Shown piece after piece: positions 8,756-16,493 of a DNA stretch of 64,000 nucleotides. A model generated the notes under the pieces. It saw only the letters and a list, made by a program, of their open reading frames with translations. It searched no databases and was not told the DNA's origin. Origin of the DNA: Mycobacterium parmense (GTDB lineage: Bacteria; Actinomycetota; Actinomycetes; Mycobacteriales; Mycobacteriaceae); NCBI RefSeq assembly GCF_010730575.1, contig NZ_AP022614.1, positions 3,782,001 through 3,846,000 of the forward strand, given 5' to 3'. Made by a program: the position numbers and the translations under genes. Numbering within the stretch: position 1 is the stretch's first letter; each line of letters opens with the position of its first letter.

Positions 8756-9112
8756 TCACGCGGTGGCGCGGCCGACCTGGACCATGCCCTCGGGCGTGAC
8801 GCGGACCCGGAAGACCGGGACGGAAACGTCCGGATCATCCAGGCAGACGCCGTCTTCGAGCGCGAACGCCTGCTTGAGGATGGGCGACTGCACGGCCACT
8901 CGCCCGCCGCGATCCCCGACGATCCCGCGCGAGAGCACCGCCGCATTCGAGAACGGGTCCACATTCCCGATGGCATACACCGACCCGTCGTCGAGGCGGA
9001 ACAGTGCCGCCTGCGAGCCGTCGTCGAGAAGCACGCCCACACCCCGGCCCGGGATCAACCGGTCATAGGCGCACGCCGTCGTCCACACGTCAACGTCGTT
9101 GAGAAGAGTCAT
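8756..9112 (-). CDS. nirD: Nitrite reductase small subunit NirD without Rieske ligands
   Basis: A 118-residue NirD, small subunit of cytoplasmic NAD(P)H-dependent nitrite reductase. The fold is Rieske-like, but the segments that normally carry Cys-X-His and Cys-X2-His read GNVDPFSNAAVLSRG and VQSPILKQAFAL, with no cluster ligands; this is usual for the E. coli NirD type. The nirB stop and nirD start overlap: a tandem ATGATG sits on the nirB TGA, so starts at 9115 or 9112 are both possible. The gene ends 16 bp from the convergent Rv0258c-type gene. In M. tuberculosis cobU, cobQ1 and PPE2 lie here and are absent. Confidence 0.9.
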   Translation of the reverse strand: MTLLNDVDVWTTACAYDRLIPGRGVGVLLDDGSQAALFRLDDGSVYAIGNVDPFSNAAVLSRGIVGDRGGRVAVQSPILKQAFALEDGVCLDDPDVSVPVFRVRVTPEGMVQVGRATA

Positions 9113-11691
9113 CATCCCTCCTGAACCTGGGTGCGGACCCGCGGCATGCCGATGGACACGGGTATCTTGCGCCCGGCGTGCTCGGTGAACTCCACCGTCG
9201 AGTCCACGACGTCCGGGGCGTTGACGAAGGAGACGAACCTCGACAGCTTGTCGGGGTCGTCGAGCACGCCCTTCCATTCGCAGCTGTAGTTCTGCACGTG
9301 CCGCTCCATGGCGGCCTCGAATTCGGCTGCCAGGCCCAGCGAGTCGTCGCACACGACCTCGCGCACGTGATCGAGGCCGCCGTCGAGGGATTCGACCCAG
9401 GGTGCGGTGCGCTGCAGCCGGTCGGCGGTGCGGATGTAGTACATCAGGAAGCGGTCGACGTAGCGCACCAGCGTGGCGGTATCCAAGTCACCGGCCAGCA
9501 GCTGGGCGTGCTTGGGCGACATGCCGCCGTTGCCGGCGACGTAGAGGTTCCAGCCCTTCTCGGTGGCGATCACGCCCACGTCCTTGGCGCGGGCCTCGGC
9601 GCACTCGCGTGCGCAGCCCGACACGCCCATCTTGATCTTGTGGGGCGCGCGCAGGCCGCGGTAGCGCAGTTCCAGATCGATGGCCAGCTGCACCGAGTCC
9701 TGCTGCCCGTAGCGGCACCAGTCGGTGCCCACGCAGCTCTTGACGGTGCGCAATGCCTTGCCGTAGGCGTGGCCGGACTCCATGCCGCCGTCGACGAGCC
9801 GCCGCCAGATCTCCGGAAGCTGGTCGACGCGGGCGCCGAACAGGTCGATCCGCTGGCCGCCGGTGATCTTGGTGTAAAGCCCGAAGTCCTGAGCGATCTG
9901 ACCGATCAGGATCAGGTGCTCGGGCTTGATGTCGCCGCCGGGAACCCGCGGGACCACCGAGTAACTGCCGTTCTTCTGGATGTTCGCCAGGAAGTGGTCG
10001 TTGGAATCCTGCAGCGAGGCCTGCTCGCCCTCCAGGATGTGGTCCGAGCCGGTGGAGGCCAGGATCGACGCCACCACGGGTTTGCAGATGTCGCAACCCT
10101 TTCCGCGGCCGAAGCGGGCCACCAGGCCCGAGAAGGTGCGGATCTCGGTGGCGGAGATGATCTCGAAGAGCTCGGCGCGCGACTGGTCGAAGTGCTCGCA
10201 CAGCGCCTTCGACTGTTCCACGCCCTCGGATTCCAGGAGCTGCTTGAGCAGCGGCACGCACGAACCGCACGACGTGCCAGCCGCAGTGCACGACTTGAGG
10301 GCGGGCACGTCGGCGCAGCCGTCCGCGATCGCGCACTTGAGGTCGCCCTTGGTGACGTTGTTGCACGAGCAGATCTGAGCCGAGTCGGGCAACGCCCCCA
10401 CACCCAGCGCCGCTCCGCCACCGGAGTTCGCCGGGGCGATCAACGCCAGCGGGTCGCCCGGCAGCTCGCTGCCGACCATGGGCCGCAGCACCCCGTACGA
10501 CGAGGCGTCGCCCACCAGCACGCCCCCGAGGAGGGTCTTCGCGTCGTCGGACAGCACCAGCTTGGCGTACGTCCGGTTCACCGCATCGTTGATGGCGACC
10601 TCGAGGCAGTTCTCGGTCGCGCCCATCGCGTCGCCGAAGCTGGCCACGTCGACACCCAGCAGCTTGAGCTTGGTCGACAGGTCCGCTTCGCCGAACTCCG
10701 CGGCACCCCCGAGCACCCGGTCGGCCACCACCTCGGCCGAGGTGTAACCCGGCCCGACCAGGCCGTAACACCGGCCCTCGATCGCGGCCACCTCACCGAT
10801 CGCGTAGATGTCCGGATCGCTTGTCCGGCAGGCTAAGTCAGTGAGCACGCCACCCCTCTCGGCGCGCTCAAGCCCTGCGGCCGTCGCGAGTTCGTCGCGC
10901 GGGCGGATGCCGGCGGCGAAGATCACCAGGCCGGCGTCGACGACGTCCCCGTCGGTCAGCCGCACCCGCACCGACGACGAGCCGTCGGCGTGTTCGACCG
11001 CTTCGATGGCTTCGGTGCCCGTTCCGACGTGCACCGCGATGCCGAGGTCAGCGACCATCCTGGCCAGCAACGCGCCGCCGGCCTCGTCGATCTGCTGAGC
11101 CATCAGCCGCGGCATCATCTCGACGACGTGCGTCTCCAAGCCGAACTGGCGCAAGGCATTCGCCGCCTCCAGCCCCAACAGGCCACCGCCGATCACGACG
11201 CCCGCGGGCGTGTTGCCGCTTGCCGCCGTGCGCTGGGCGTCGGCGCGGATGGCATCGAGGTCGTCCAGGGTGCGGTAGACATGGCACGCCGGCAGGTCGT
11301 GGCCCGGCACCGGCGGCACGAAAGCGTACGACCCGGTGGCCAGCACCAGGGTGTCGTAGCTGTGCCGTTCCCCGTCGGAGGTGACCACCGACTTCGACGC
11401 GCGGTCGATCTCCGTGACCCGCGCGTTCAAGAGCAACCGGACCCGGTCATCACCCTCGTAGTCGTTCCCGGGCAGCGCCAGCAGCTTCCTGTCCCAGCTC
11501 TCGGTGTAAGAGGTCAGGCCCACGCGGTCATATGCCGCGTCCGCCTCCTCCGCGAGAACCGTGATGTGCCATGCCCCCCCGGCGTCACGCGCACGCAGTG
11601 CCTCGACCAGCCGATGCCCCACCATGCCGTGTCCGACTACGACGATGTGACGGACCGCACAGTGAGCGCGCGAAATCCCGTCTGCAGTCAT
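9112..11691 (-). CDS. nirB: Siroheme nitrite reductase large subunit NirB (copy 1)
   Basis: An 859-residue assimilatory nitrite reductase that reduces nitrite to ammonium with NAD(P)H. Domains in order: FAD-binding pyridine-nucleotide oxidoreductase (residues 15-400, VVVGHGMVG and VVIGGGLLGLEAA), BFD-like [2Fe-2S] domain near 440-480 (CSCNNVTKGDL, TSCGSC), a second half BFD with GKGCDICKP near 530, and sulfite/nitrite reductase repeats. The siroheme/[4Fe-4S] cysteines are in CVGTDWC and GCARECAE around residues 650-700. It closely resembles Rv0252. It is first in a nirBD operon; candidate GlnR half-sites lie upstream. A second, differently built NirB is at 59781-62315. Confidence 0.95.
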   Translation of the reverse strand: MTADGISRAHCAVRHIVVVGHGMVGHRLVEALRARDAGGAWHITVLAEEADAAYDRVGLTSYTESWDRKLLALPGNDYEGDDRVRLLLNARVTEIDRASKSVVTSDGERHSYDTLVLATGSYAFVPPVPGHDLPACHVYRTLDDLDAIRADAQRTAASGNTPAGVVIGGGLLGLEAANALRQFGLETHVVEMMPRLMAQQIDEAGGALLARMVADLGIAVHVGTGTEAIEAVEHADGSSSVRVRLTDGDVVDAGLVIFAAGIRPRDELATAAGLERAERGGVLTDLACRTSDPDIYAIGEVAAIEGRCYGLVGPGYTSAEVVADRVLGGAAEFGEADLSTKLKLLGVDVASFGDAMGATENCLEVAINDAVNRTYAKLVLSDDAKTLLGGVLVGDASSYGVLRPMVGSELPGDPLALIAPANSGGGAALGVGALPDSAQICSCNNVTKGDLKCAIADGCADVPALKSCTAAGTSCGSCVPLLKQLLESEGVEQSKALCEHFDQSRAELFEIISATEIRTFSGLVARFGRGKGCDICKPVVASILASTGSDHILEGEQASLQDSNDHFLANIQKNGSYSVVPRVPGGDIKPEHLILIGQIAQDFGLYTKITGGQRIDLFGARVDQLPEIWRRLVDGGMESGHAYGKALRTVKSCVGTDWCRYGQQDSVQLAIDLELRYRGLRAPHKIKMGVSGCARECAEARAKDVGVIATEKGWNLYVAGNGGMSPKHAQLLAGDLDTATLVRYVDRFLMYYIRTADRLQRTAPWVESLDGGLDHVREVVCDDSLGLAAEFEAAMERHVQNYSCEWKGVLDDPDKLSRFVSFVNAPDVVDSTVEFTEHAGRKIPVSIGMPRVRTQVQEG

Positions 11692-11724
11692 GCCTTTGAG
11701 GGTAGCGGCCAGAAATTACCGAGA

Positions 11725-11762
11725 TTGCGCCCAATGTGACGCAGCTATGACCAGGATCTCAC
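11725..11762 (-). promoter_or_regulatory. Possible GlnR half-sites upstream of nirB
   Basis: Read on the minus strand, half-sites at 11-bp spacing are GTGAG-N6-GTCAT-N6-GTCAC-N6-CGCAA. The central pair, at 11751-11747 and 11740-11736, fits the GTnAC form. The array is 35-70 bp upstream of the nirB start, where a GlnR activator site would be expected. Outer half-sites are poor. Confidence 0.3.
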
Positions 11763-11784
11763 AATTCACAGGAGCAGTTGTGAG
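11757..11784. repeat. Inverted repeat in the nirB-hsp20 divergent region
   Basis: TCTCACAA at 11757-11764 is repeated in exact inverted form, TTGTGAGA, at 11777-11784, with a 12-bp spacer. It lies between two divergent genes and could be an operator for either. It does not fit the CRP order of half-sites and I do not recognise the regulator. Confidence 0.45.
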
Positions 11785-11814
11785 AATTCGTTCGCTCCCA
11801 GTGAACCGCGAGGT

Positions 11815-11842
11815 GGAACTTTAGCCTGGTGGGCTCAAGTTT
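11815..11842 (+). promoter_or_regulatory. HspR-type (HAIR) operator within a SigE/SigH-like promoter of hsp20
   Basis: CTTTAGC at 11819-11825 and GCTCAAG at 11833-11839 are separated by 7 bp, closely matching the HspR element CTTGAGT-N7-ACTCAAG (5/7 and 6/7 matches). The same stretch is framed by GGAAC at 11815-11819 and GTT starting at 11839, 19 bp apart, resembling SigE/SigH -35 and -10 elements. The hsp20 start lies about 80 bp downstream. M. tuberculosis acr2 is known to be controlled by HspR and SigE, which supports the reading. Confidence 0.6.
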
Positions 11843-11917
11843 GTACAGACAGCAGGCCGGTAGTGCGCCGGTCACAGCTAATTCACAACGAAGTTCAAGG
11901 AAGCAAAGGAGAGCCCC

Positions 11918-12358
11918 ATGAGCAACCTCGCATTGTGGTCGCGACCGGCCTGGGACACGGACCGGTGGTTGCGCGACTTCTTCGGCCCCGCCGCGGCGGC
12001 CGACTGGAACAAGCCGGTGAGCAGCGGTTTGCGGCCCGCTGCCGAGATCGTCAAAGACGGTGAGGACGCCGTGGTGCGTGTCGAGCTTCCGGGCGTCGAC
12101 GTCGACAAGGACGTCAACGTGGAAGTCGACCGGGGCCGCCTGGTGATCCACGGCGAGCACCGTGACGAGCACGCCGAGGAGGCCGGTGGCCGCACCCTGC
12201 GGGAGATCCGCTACGGATCGTTCCGCCGGTCGTTTCAATTGCCGGCGCACGTCACCGGCGAGGCCGTCTCGGCCTCCTACGACGCCGGCGTGTTGACGGT
12301 ACGGGTCGCCGGCGCCTACGCCGGCTCGCAGGCCCAGCGCATCGCGATCACTAAGTAA
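11918..12358 (+). CDS. hsp: Hsp20 small heat-shock protein (Acr2/HrpA)
   Basis: A 146-residue alpha-crystallin-type chaperone that holds unfolding proteins in the cytoplasm. The crystallin domain spans about residues 40-135 (PAAEIVKDGEDAVVRVELPG, GVLTVRVAG), and the C-terminal IAI of QRIAITK matches the I-X-I motif used for oligomer assembly. It is the ortholog of Rv0251c (Acr2) but about 13 residues shorter, with gaps near residues 15 and 75. The ribosome site GGAG precedes the ATG. A HspR-type operator and ECF-like promoter lie upstream, so heat and envelope-stress induction is expected. Confidence 0.93.
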   Translation: MSNLALWSRPAWDTDRWLRDFFGPAAAADWNKPVSSGLRPAAEIVKDGEDAVVRVELPGVDVDKDVNVEVDRGRLVIHGEHRDEHAEEAGGRTLREIRYGSFRRSFQLPAHVTGEAVSASYDAGVLTVRVAGAYAGSQAQRIAITK

Positions 12359-12376
12359 CGCGGCGACATCCGGTCG

Positions 12377-12407
12377 GATCCGGCGGGGTGGCGAGCTCCG
12401 CCGGATC
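12377..12407 (+). terminator. Stem-loop after hsp20
   Basis: A perfect 10-bp inverted repeat, GATCCGGCGG at 12377-12386 and CCGCCGGATC at 12398-12407, with an 11-base loop, lies just after the hsp20 stop. There is no U-run, as is common for mycobacterial terminators, and it could serve the convergent gene at 12474 as well. Confidence 0.5.
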
Positions 12408-12473
12408 TGTCGGTCGGGCTGTTCGAACTCGTTTTCGACTGAAGGCCAACAGCTTTCGGGATACAGCGCACCG

Positions 12474-13235
12474 CTAGCCCCAACGCGCAAGCACTTCCCG
12501 GACCCGGCCGGCCAGCGCGGCCTGCAGGAAGGGGCCGAAGCTGATCCGGCCGACGCCCAGCGGGCCGAACGACGCCGGGTCGTCGTGGTCGGGGGCCGCG
12601 ATCGCGTTGACCGGCAGCGGCAGCTCGGCAGTCAAGCGCCGCAACGTGTCCGGGTCGTGGCGGCCCACCGGGTACAACACGTCGGCACCGGCCGCGGCGG
12701 CCTCCCGAAGTCGCGCGACCGCCCTGTCGACGCGATCCGAGTCATCGCCGTCCCGACGCAGGAACACATCGGTGCGGGCGTTGACGACCATGTGGACCCC
12801 CGCCGCGTCGGCGGCCGACCGCAGCGCACCCACCAATTCGGCATGCTCGCCCGAAGTCCGCAGCCGCTTTCCCTCCGAGTGCACCGTGTCTTCGATATTC
12901 AGCCCGACTGCGCCCGCGCTCAGCAGGCCGTCGATCAGCCGCGCGGCCGGCAGGCCGTAGCCGGATTCGATGTCCACCGACACGGGCACGTTCACCGCGG
13001 CGGTGATCTGCCCGACGCGGGCCAGCACGTCGTCGAACGACATGCCTTCGCCGTCGGGTTTGCCGATCGAATCGGCGAGCGGATGGCTTCCCACGGTCAG
13101 CGCGGCGAAGCCCGCATCGACGGCCAGCCGCGCAGACCAGGCGTCCCACACGGTCGGCAGCACCACCGGGTCACCGGGCCGGTGCAACGCCAGCAGCGCC
13201 GCGGCGCGGGCCGCCAACGCGGTGTGATCCGTCAC
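12474..13235 (-). CDS. Isocitrate lyase/PEP mutase superfamily protein
   Basis: A 253-residue protein of the phosphoenolpyruvate mutase/isocitrate lyase superfamily (TIM barrel). Visible motifs are PTVWDAWSARLAVDAGF near residue 28, the metal-binding VSVDIESGYG near 85, VGLNIEDTVH near 112, and NARTDVF near 150. The isocitrate-lyase catalytic cysteine loop is not seen, so it is more like the oxaloacetate decarboxylase or PEP-mutase branch. Start is GTG at 13235. M. tuberculosis has no gene at this spot; similar proteins occur elsewhere in mycobacteria (Rv1998c). The substrate cannot be assigned. Confidence 0.75.
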   Translation of the reverse strand: MTDHTALAARAAALLALHRPGDPVVLPTVWDAWSARLAVDAGFAALTVGSHPLADSIGKPDGEGMSFDDVLARVGQITAAVNVPVSVDIESGYGLPAARLIDGLLSAGAVGLNIEDTVHSEGKRLRTSGEHAELVGALRSAADAAGVHMVVNARTDVFLRRDGDDSDRVDRAVARLREAAAAGADVLYPVGRHDPDTLRRLTAELPLPVNAIAAPDHDDPASFGPLGVGRISFGPFLQAALAGRVREVLARWG

Positions 13236-13315
13236 GCCGTGGATAGTATCGGGGGCGTACTGTGATCCGAAACACCGTCCGGCCCGCTTCCGGCCCCATC
13301 TGGCAAGGAGATCCG

Positions 13316-13621
13316 TTGTCCGGCACTACAGACACGGCTGAACTCGCCGAGCTTCACGACCTCATCGGCGGACTGCGAAGGTGCGTGCGCTCGCTGCGGG
13401 CCCGCTACGGTGACAGCCCCGCGATGCGCCGCATCGTCATCGACGCCGACCGGATCTTGTCCGACGTCGAATTGCTCGATTCCGACCTGTCCGAACTGGA
13501 CCTGGCACGCGCCACCGTGCAGCAGTCCGGCGAGCGGATCCTCATTCCCGACACCCAGTACGACACCGAGTTCTGGCGCGACGTCGACGACGAGGGTGTC
13601 GGGGGTCACAGCAGGTCCTGA
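13316..13621 (+). CDS. Conserved small protein of the sdh1 locus (Rv0250c type)
   Basis: A 101-residue acidic, helical protein with no membrane segment, matching Rv0250c in sequence and position ahead of the sdh1 genes. The TTG at 13316 is preferred because AAGGAG lies 6 bp upstream and it gives the ortholog's length; the frame is open to 13262. The core ADRILSDVELLDSDLSELDL looks amphipathic, and the C-terminus DTEFWRDVDDEG is conserved. The location suggests a role with succinate dehydrogenase 1, but the function is unknown. A terminator-like hairpin follows it. Confidence 0.75.
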   Translation: MSGTTDTAELAELHDLIGGLRRCVRSLRARYGDSPAMRRIVIDADRILSDVELLDSDLSELDLARATVQQSGERILIPDTQYDTEFWRDVDDEGVGGHSRS

Positions 13622-13629
13622 CAACCCAA

Positions 13630-13648
13630 GCCCCCCGGAACAGGGGGC
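13630..13648 (+). terminator. Hairpin between the Rv0250c-type gene and sdhC
   Basis: GCCCCC at 13630-13635 pairs with GGGGGC at 13643-13648 across a 7-base loop, followed by GTTCTGTCTGTG. It looks like a weak intrinsic terminator or attenuator inside the sdh1 cluster. A second potential stem (TTCGA...ACAG with CTGTTCGAA, about 13664-13688) follows, close to the sdhC ribosome site. Confidence 0.4.
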
Positions 13649-13700
13649 GTTCTGTCTGTGTACCCTTCGAGCAACAGCCCTGTTCGAAGAGGAACACTTG

Positions 13701-14531
13701 ATGAGCGCACCCACGGCGAACCGTCCTGCGTCCGGTGTCTTTTCACCCACGCGTGCCAGCATTCAGCAGCGGACCTTACGCACCGACCGGTGGTGGCTGT
13801 CGCCGCTGCGGATCGACCTCGGCTTCGCGGCGTTCGTCATCTACGCCACGGTGCGGGCGTTCATGCAGGACAACTACTTCGTTCCGAAATATCACTACCT
13901 GACGCCCTTCTACTCGCCGTGCGTCAGCACCGGCTGCGCGAAGGAAGCCAGCGAGTTCTGGCCGCAGGTCCTGCCGAACGTGTGGTGGCTGCCGTACGCG
14001 GCGCTGACGCTGCCCTTCCTGCTGCTGTTCCGATTGACCTGCTACTACTACCGGGGCGCCTACTACCGCACGGTGTGGCAGTCGCCCAGCGCGTGCGCGG
14101 TGGCCGAGCCCCGCGTGCACTACACGGGTGAGACCCGGCTCCCGCTGATCGTCCAGAACAGCCACCGCTACTTCTTCTACGTGGCCGCAATCATCTCGGT
14201 CATCAACACCTACGACGCCGTCGTCGCGTTCCACTCCGACAGCGGACCGGGCGGATTCGGCTTCGGCCTGGGCAACCTGATCCTGCTCGGCAACGTGGTG
14301 ATGCTCTGGGTTTACACGCTCTCCTGCCATTCGTGCCGGCACATCACCGGTGGTCGGCTCAAGCACTTCTCGAAACACCCTGTGCGGTACTGGATCTGGA
14401 CTCAGGTGAGCAAGATCAACACCCGGCACAAGCTGTACGCGTGGATCACGCTCGGGACGTTGATGGTCACCGACTTCTACGTCGCACTGGTGGCCAGCGG
14501 CACCATACCCGACTTGAGATTCGTTGGCTGA
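13701..14531 (+). CDS. Succinate dehydrogenase 1 membrane anchor (Rv0249c type)
   Basis: A 276-residue membrane anchor for Sdh1, passing electrons from the FAD/FeS subunits to menaquinone. About five membrane segments are visible (starting near residues 37, 95, 157, 190 and 245). It carries unusual Cys/His clusters: C74 and C79, and the CHSCRH cluster at 209-214, with H140 and H155 between. I recall that a mycobacterial Sdh1 has a membrane-embedded Rieske-type cluster, and these residues are candidate ligands. The ATG has AGAGGA upstream. The gene is followed 45 bp later by sdhA. Confidence 0.87.
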   Translation: MSAPTANRPASGVFSPTRASIQQRTLRTDRWWLSPLRIDLGFAAFVIYATVRAFMQDNYFVPKYHYLTPFYSPCVSTGCAKEASEFWPQVLPNVWWLPYAALTLPFLLLFRLTCYYYRGAYYRTVWQSPSACAVAEPRVHYTGETRLPLIVQNSHRYFFYVAAIISVINTYDAVVAFHSDSGPGGFGFGLGNLILLGNVVMLWVYTLSCHSCRHITGGRLKHFSKHPVRYWIWTQVSKINTRHKLYAWITLGTLMVTDFYVALVASGTIPDLRFVG

Positions 14532-14576
14532 GAAGGCTTTTGAAGAACTACCAGAACATAGCTGAGCGAGGGTTTC

Positions 14577-16493
14577 ATGGTTGAGGTCGAACGGCACGCC
14601 TACGACGTGGTCGTGATCGGTGCCGGCGGCGCGGGTCTGCGCGCGGTCATCGAAGCTCGCGAGCGCGGCCTCAAGGTCGCGGTGGTCTCCAAGTCGCTGT
14701 TCGGCAAGGCCCACACGGTCATGGCCGAGGGCGGCTGCGCGGCATCGATGGGCAACACCAACCCCAAGGACAACTGGAAGACCCACTTCGGCGACACCAT
14801 GCGCGGTGGGAAGTTCCTGAACAACTGGCGGATGGCCGAGCTGCACGCCAAGGAGGCGCCCGACCGGGTCTGGGAGCTGGAGACCTACGGCGCGCTGTTC
14901 GACCGCCTCAAGGACGGCAAGATCAGCCAGCGCAACTTCGGCGGGCACACCTACCCGCGGCTCGCCCACGTCGGCGACCGCACCGGGCTGGAACTGATCC
15001 GCACCATGCAGCAGAAGATCGTCTCGCTGCAGCAGGAGGACTTCGCCGAGCTCGGTGACTACGAGGCGCGCATCAAGGTGTTCGCCGAGTGCACCATCAC
15101 GGAGCTGCTCAAGGACGGCGACGCCATCGCCGGGGCCTTCGGGTATTGGCGCCAAAGCGGCGCCTTCATCCTCTTCGAGGCCCCCGCCGTGGTGCTGGCC
15201 ACCGGCGGCATCGGCAAGTCGTTCAAGGTGACATCCAACTCCTGGGAGTACACCGGCGACGGCCACGCGCTGGCGCTGCGGGCCGGCGCGACGCTGATCA
15301 ACATGGAGTTCATCCAGTTCCACCCGACGGGCATGGTGTGGCCGCCGAGCGTGAAAGGCATCCTGGTCACCGAGGGCGTCCGCGGCGACGGCGGGGTGCT
15401 GAAGAACTCCGAGGGCAAGCGGTTCATGTTCGACTACATCCCGCCGGTGTTCAAGGGCCAGTACGCCGAGACGGAACAAGAAGCCGACCAGTGGCTCAAG
15501 GACAACGACTCGGCCCGCCGCACCCCCGACCTGCTGCCCCGTGACGAGGTCGCGCGCGCGATCAACTCCGAGGTGAAGGCCGGCCGCGGCAGCCCACACG
15601 GCGGCGTGTTCCTGGACATCGCGTCCCGGTTGACCCCGGCGGAGATCAACCGCCGCCTGCCGTCGATGTACCACCAGTTCAAGGAGCTGGCCGGGGTCGA
15701 CATCACCAAGGAACCCATGGAAGTCGGCCCGACGTGCCACTACGTGATGGGCGGCGTCGAGGTCGACGCCGACACCGGAGCGGCGAAGGTCCCCGGTCTG
15801 TTCGCCGCCGGCGAGTGCTCCGGCGGCATGCACGGCTCCAACCGGCTGGGCGGCAACTCGCTGTCGGACCTGCTGGTCTTCGGCCGACGGGCCGGCCTGG
15901 GCGCCGCCGACTACGTGCGCGCGCTGAGCAGTCGGCCCAGCGTCCACGACGACGCCGTGGAGACCGCGGCGGCGAGGGCGCTGGCCCCCTTCCAGGGCCC
16001 GACGAACGGCGCGGCGGCCGAAAACCCCTACACCTTGCAGCTCGAGTTGCAGCAGTCGATGAACGACCTGGTGGGCATCATCCGCAAGGCCGACGAGGTC
16101 TCGGAGGCGATCGAGCGGCTGAACAAGCTGCGCGATCGGTTCAAGAACATGCACGTCGAGGGACACCGCCAGTACAACCCGGGATGGAACCTGGCCATCG
16201 ACCTGCGCAACATGCTGCTGGTCAGCGAGTGCGTCGCCAAGGCAGCGCTGCAGCGCACCGAGAGCCGCGGCGGGCACACCCGCGACGACCACCCGGCCAT
16301 GGACGCGTCGTGGCGCAAGATCCTGCTGGTCTGCCGTGCGGCCGGCGGCGACCCCGTCATTCCCGATGTCGAGATCACGCGGGAAGAGCAGACGCCGATG
16401 CGGCCGGATCTGCTGGAGACGTTTGAGATCTCCGAGCTGGAGAAGTACTTCACCGAAGAGGAACTGGCCGACCATCCAGGACGGAGAGGCTGA
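14577..16493 (+). CDS. sdhA: Succinate dehydrogenase 1 flavoprotein subunit
   Basis: A 638-residue flavoprotein that oxidises succinate to fumarate on the cytoplasmic face. The FAD dinucleotide motif VVIGAGGAGLRAVIEA is at residues 11-26, the histidine for covalent FAD is in GKAHTVMAEGG near residue 45, and the substrate region has FIQFHPTG near 248 and the GGNSLSDLL segment near 425. It matches Rv0248c. Its stop overlaps the sdhB start (TGATG), indicating translational coupling. Enzyme direction in vivo (oxidase or fumarate reductase) cannot be read from sequence. Confidence 0.94.
   Translation: MVEVERHAYDVVVIGAGGAGLRAVIEARERGLKVAVVSKSLFGKAHTVMAEGGCAASMGNTNPKDNWKTHFGDTMRGGKFLNNWRMAELHAKEAPDRVWELETYGALFDRLKDGKISQRNFGGHTYPRLAHVGDRTGLELIRTMQQKIVSLQQEDFAELGDYEARIKVFAECTITELLKDGDAIAGAFGYWRQSGAFILFEAPAVVLATGGIGKSFKVTSNSWEYTGDGHALALRAGATLINMEFIQFHPTGMVWPPSVKGILVTEGVRGDGGVLKNSEGKRFMFDYIPPVFKGQYAETEQEADQWLKDNDSARRTPDLLPRDEVARAINSEVKAGRGSPHGGVFLDIASRLTPAEINRRLPSMYHQFKELAGVDITKEPMEVGPTCHYVMGGVEVDADTGAAKVPGLFAAGECSGGMHGSNRLGGNSLSDLLVFGRRAGLGAADYVRALSSRPSVHDDAVETAAARALAPFQGPTNGAAAENPYTLQLELQQSMNDLVGIIRKADEVSEAIERLNKLRDRFKNMHVEGHRQYNPGWNLAIDLRNMLLVSECVAKAALQRTESRGGHTRDDHPAMDASWRKILLVCRAAGGDPVIPDVEITREEQTPMRPDLLETFEISELEKYFTEEELADHPGRRG

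Noticed and set aside
11736..11751. A CRP-like reading of TGTGA-N6-TATGA upstream of nirB
   Set aside because: Only one half-site matches; a nitrogen-regulator reading fits the context better.
13776..16475. An 899-codon open frame on the minus strand across sdhC and sdhA
   Set aside because: It is the GC-driven shadow of two clear sdh genes; its product is low-complexity His/Arg/Gly-rich with no family motif.
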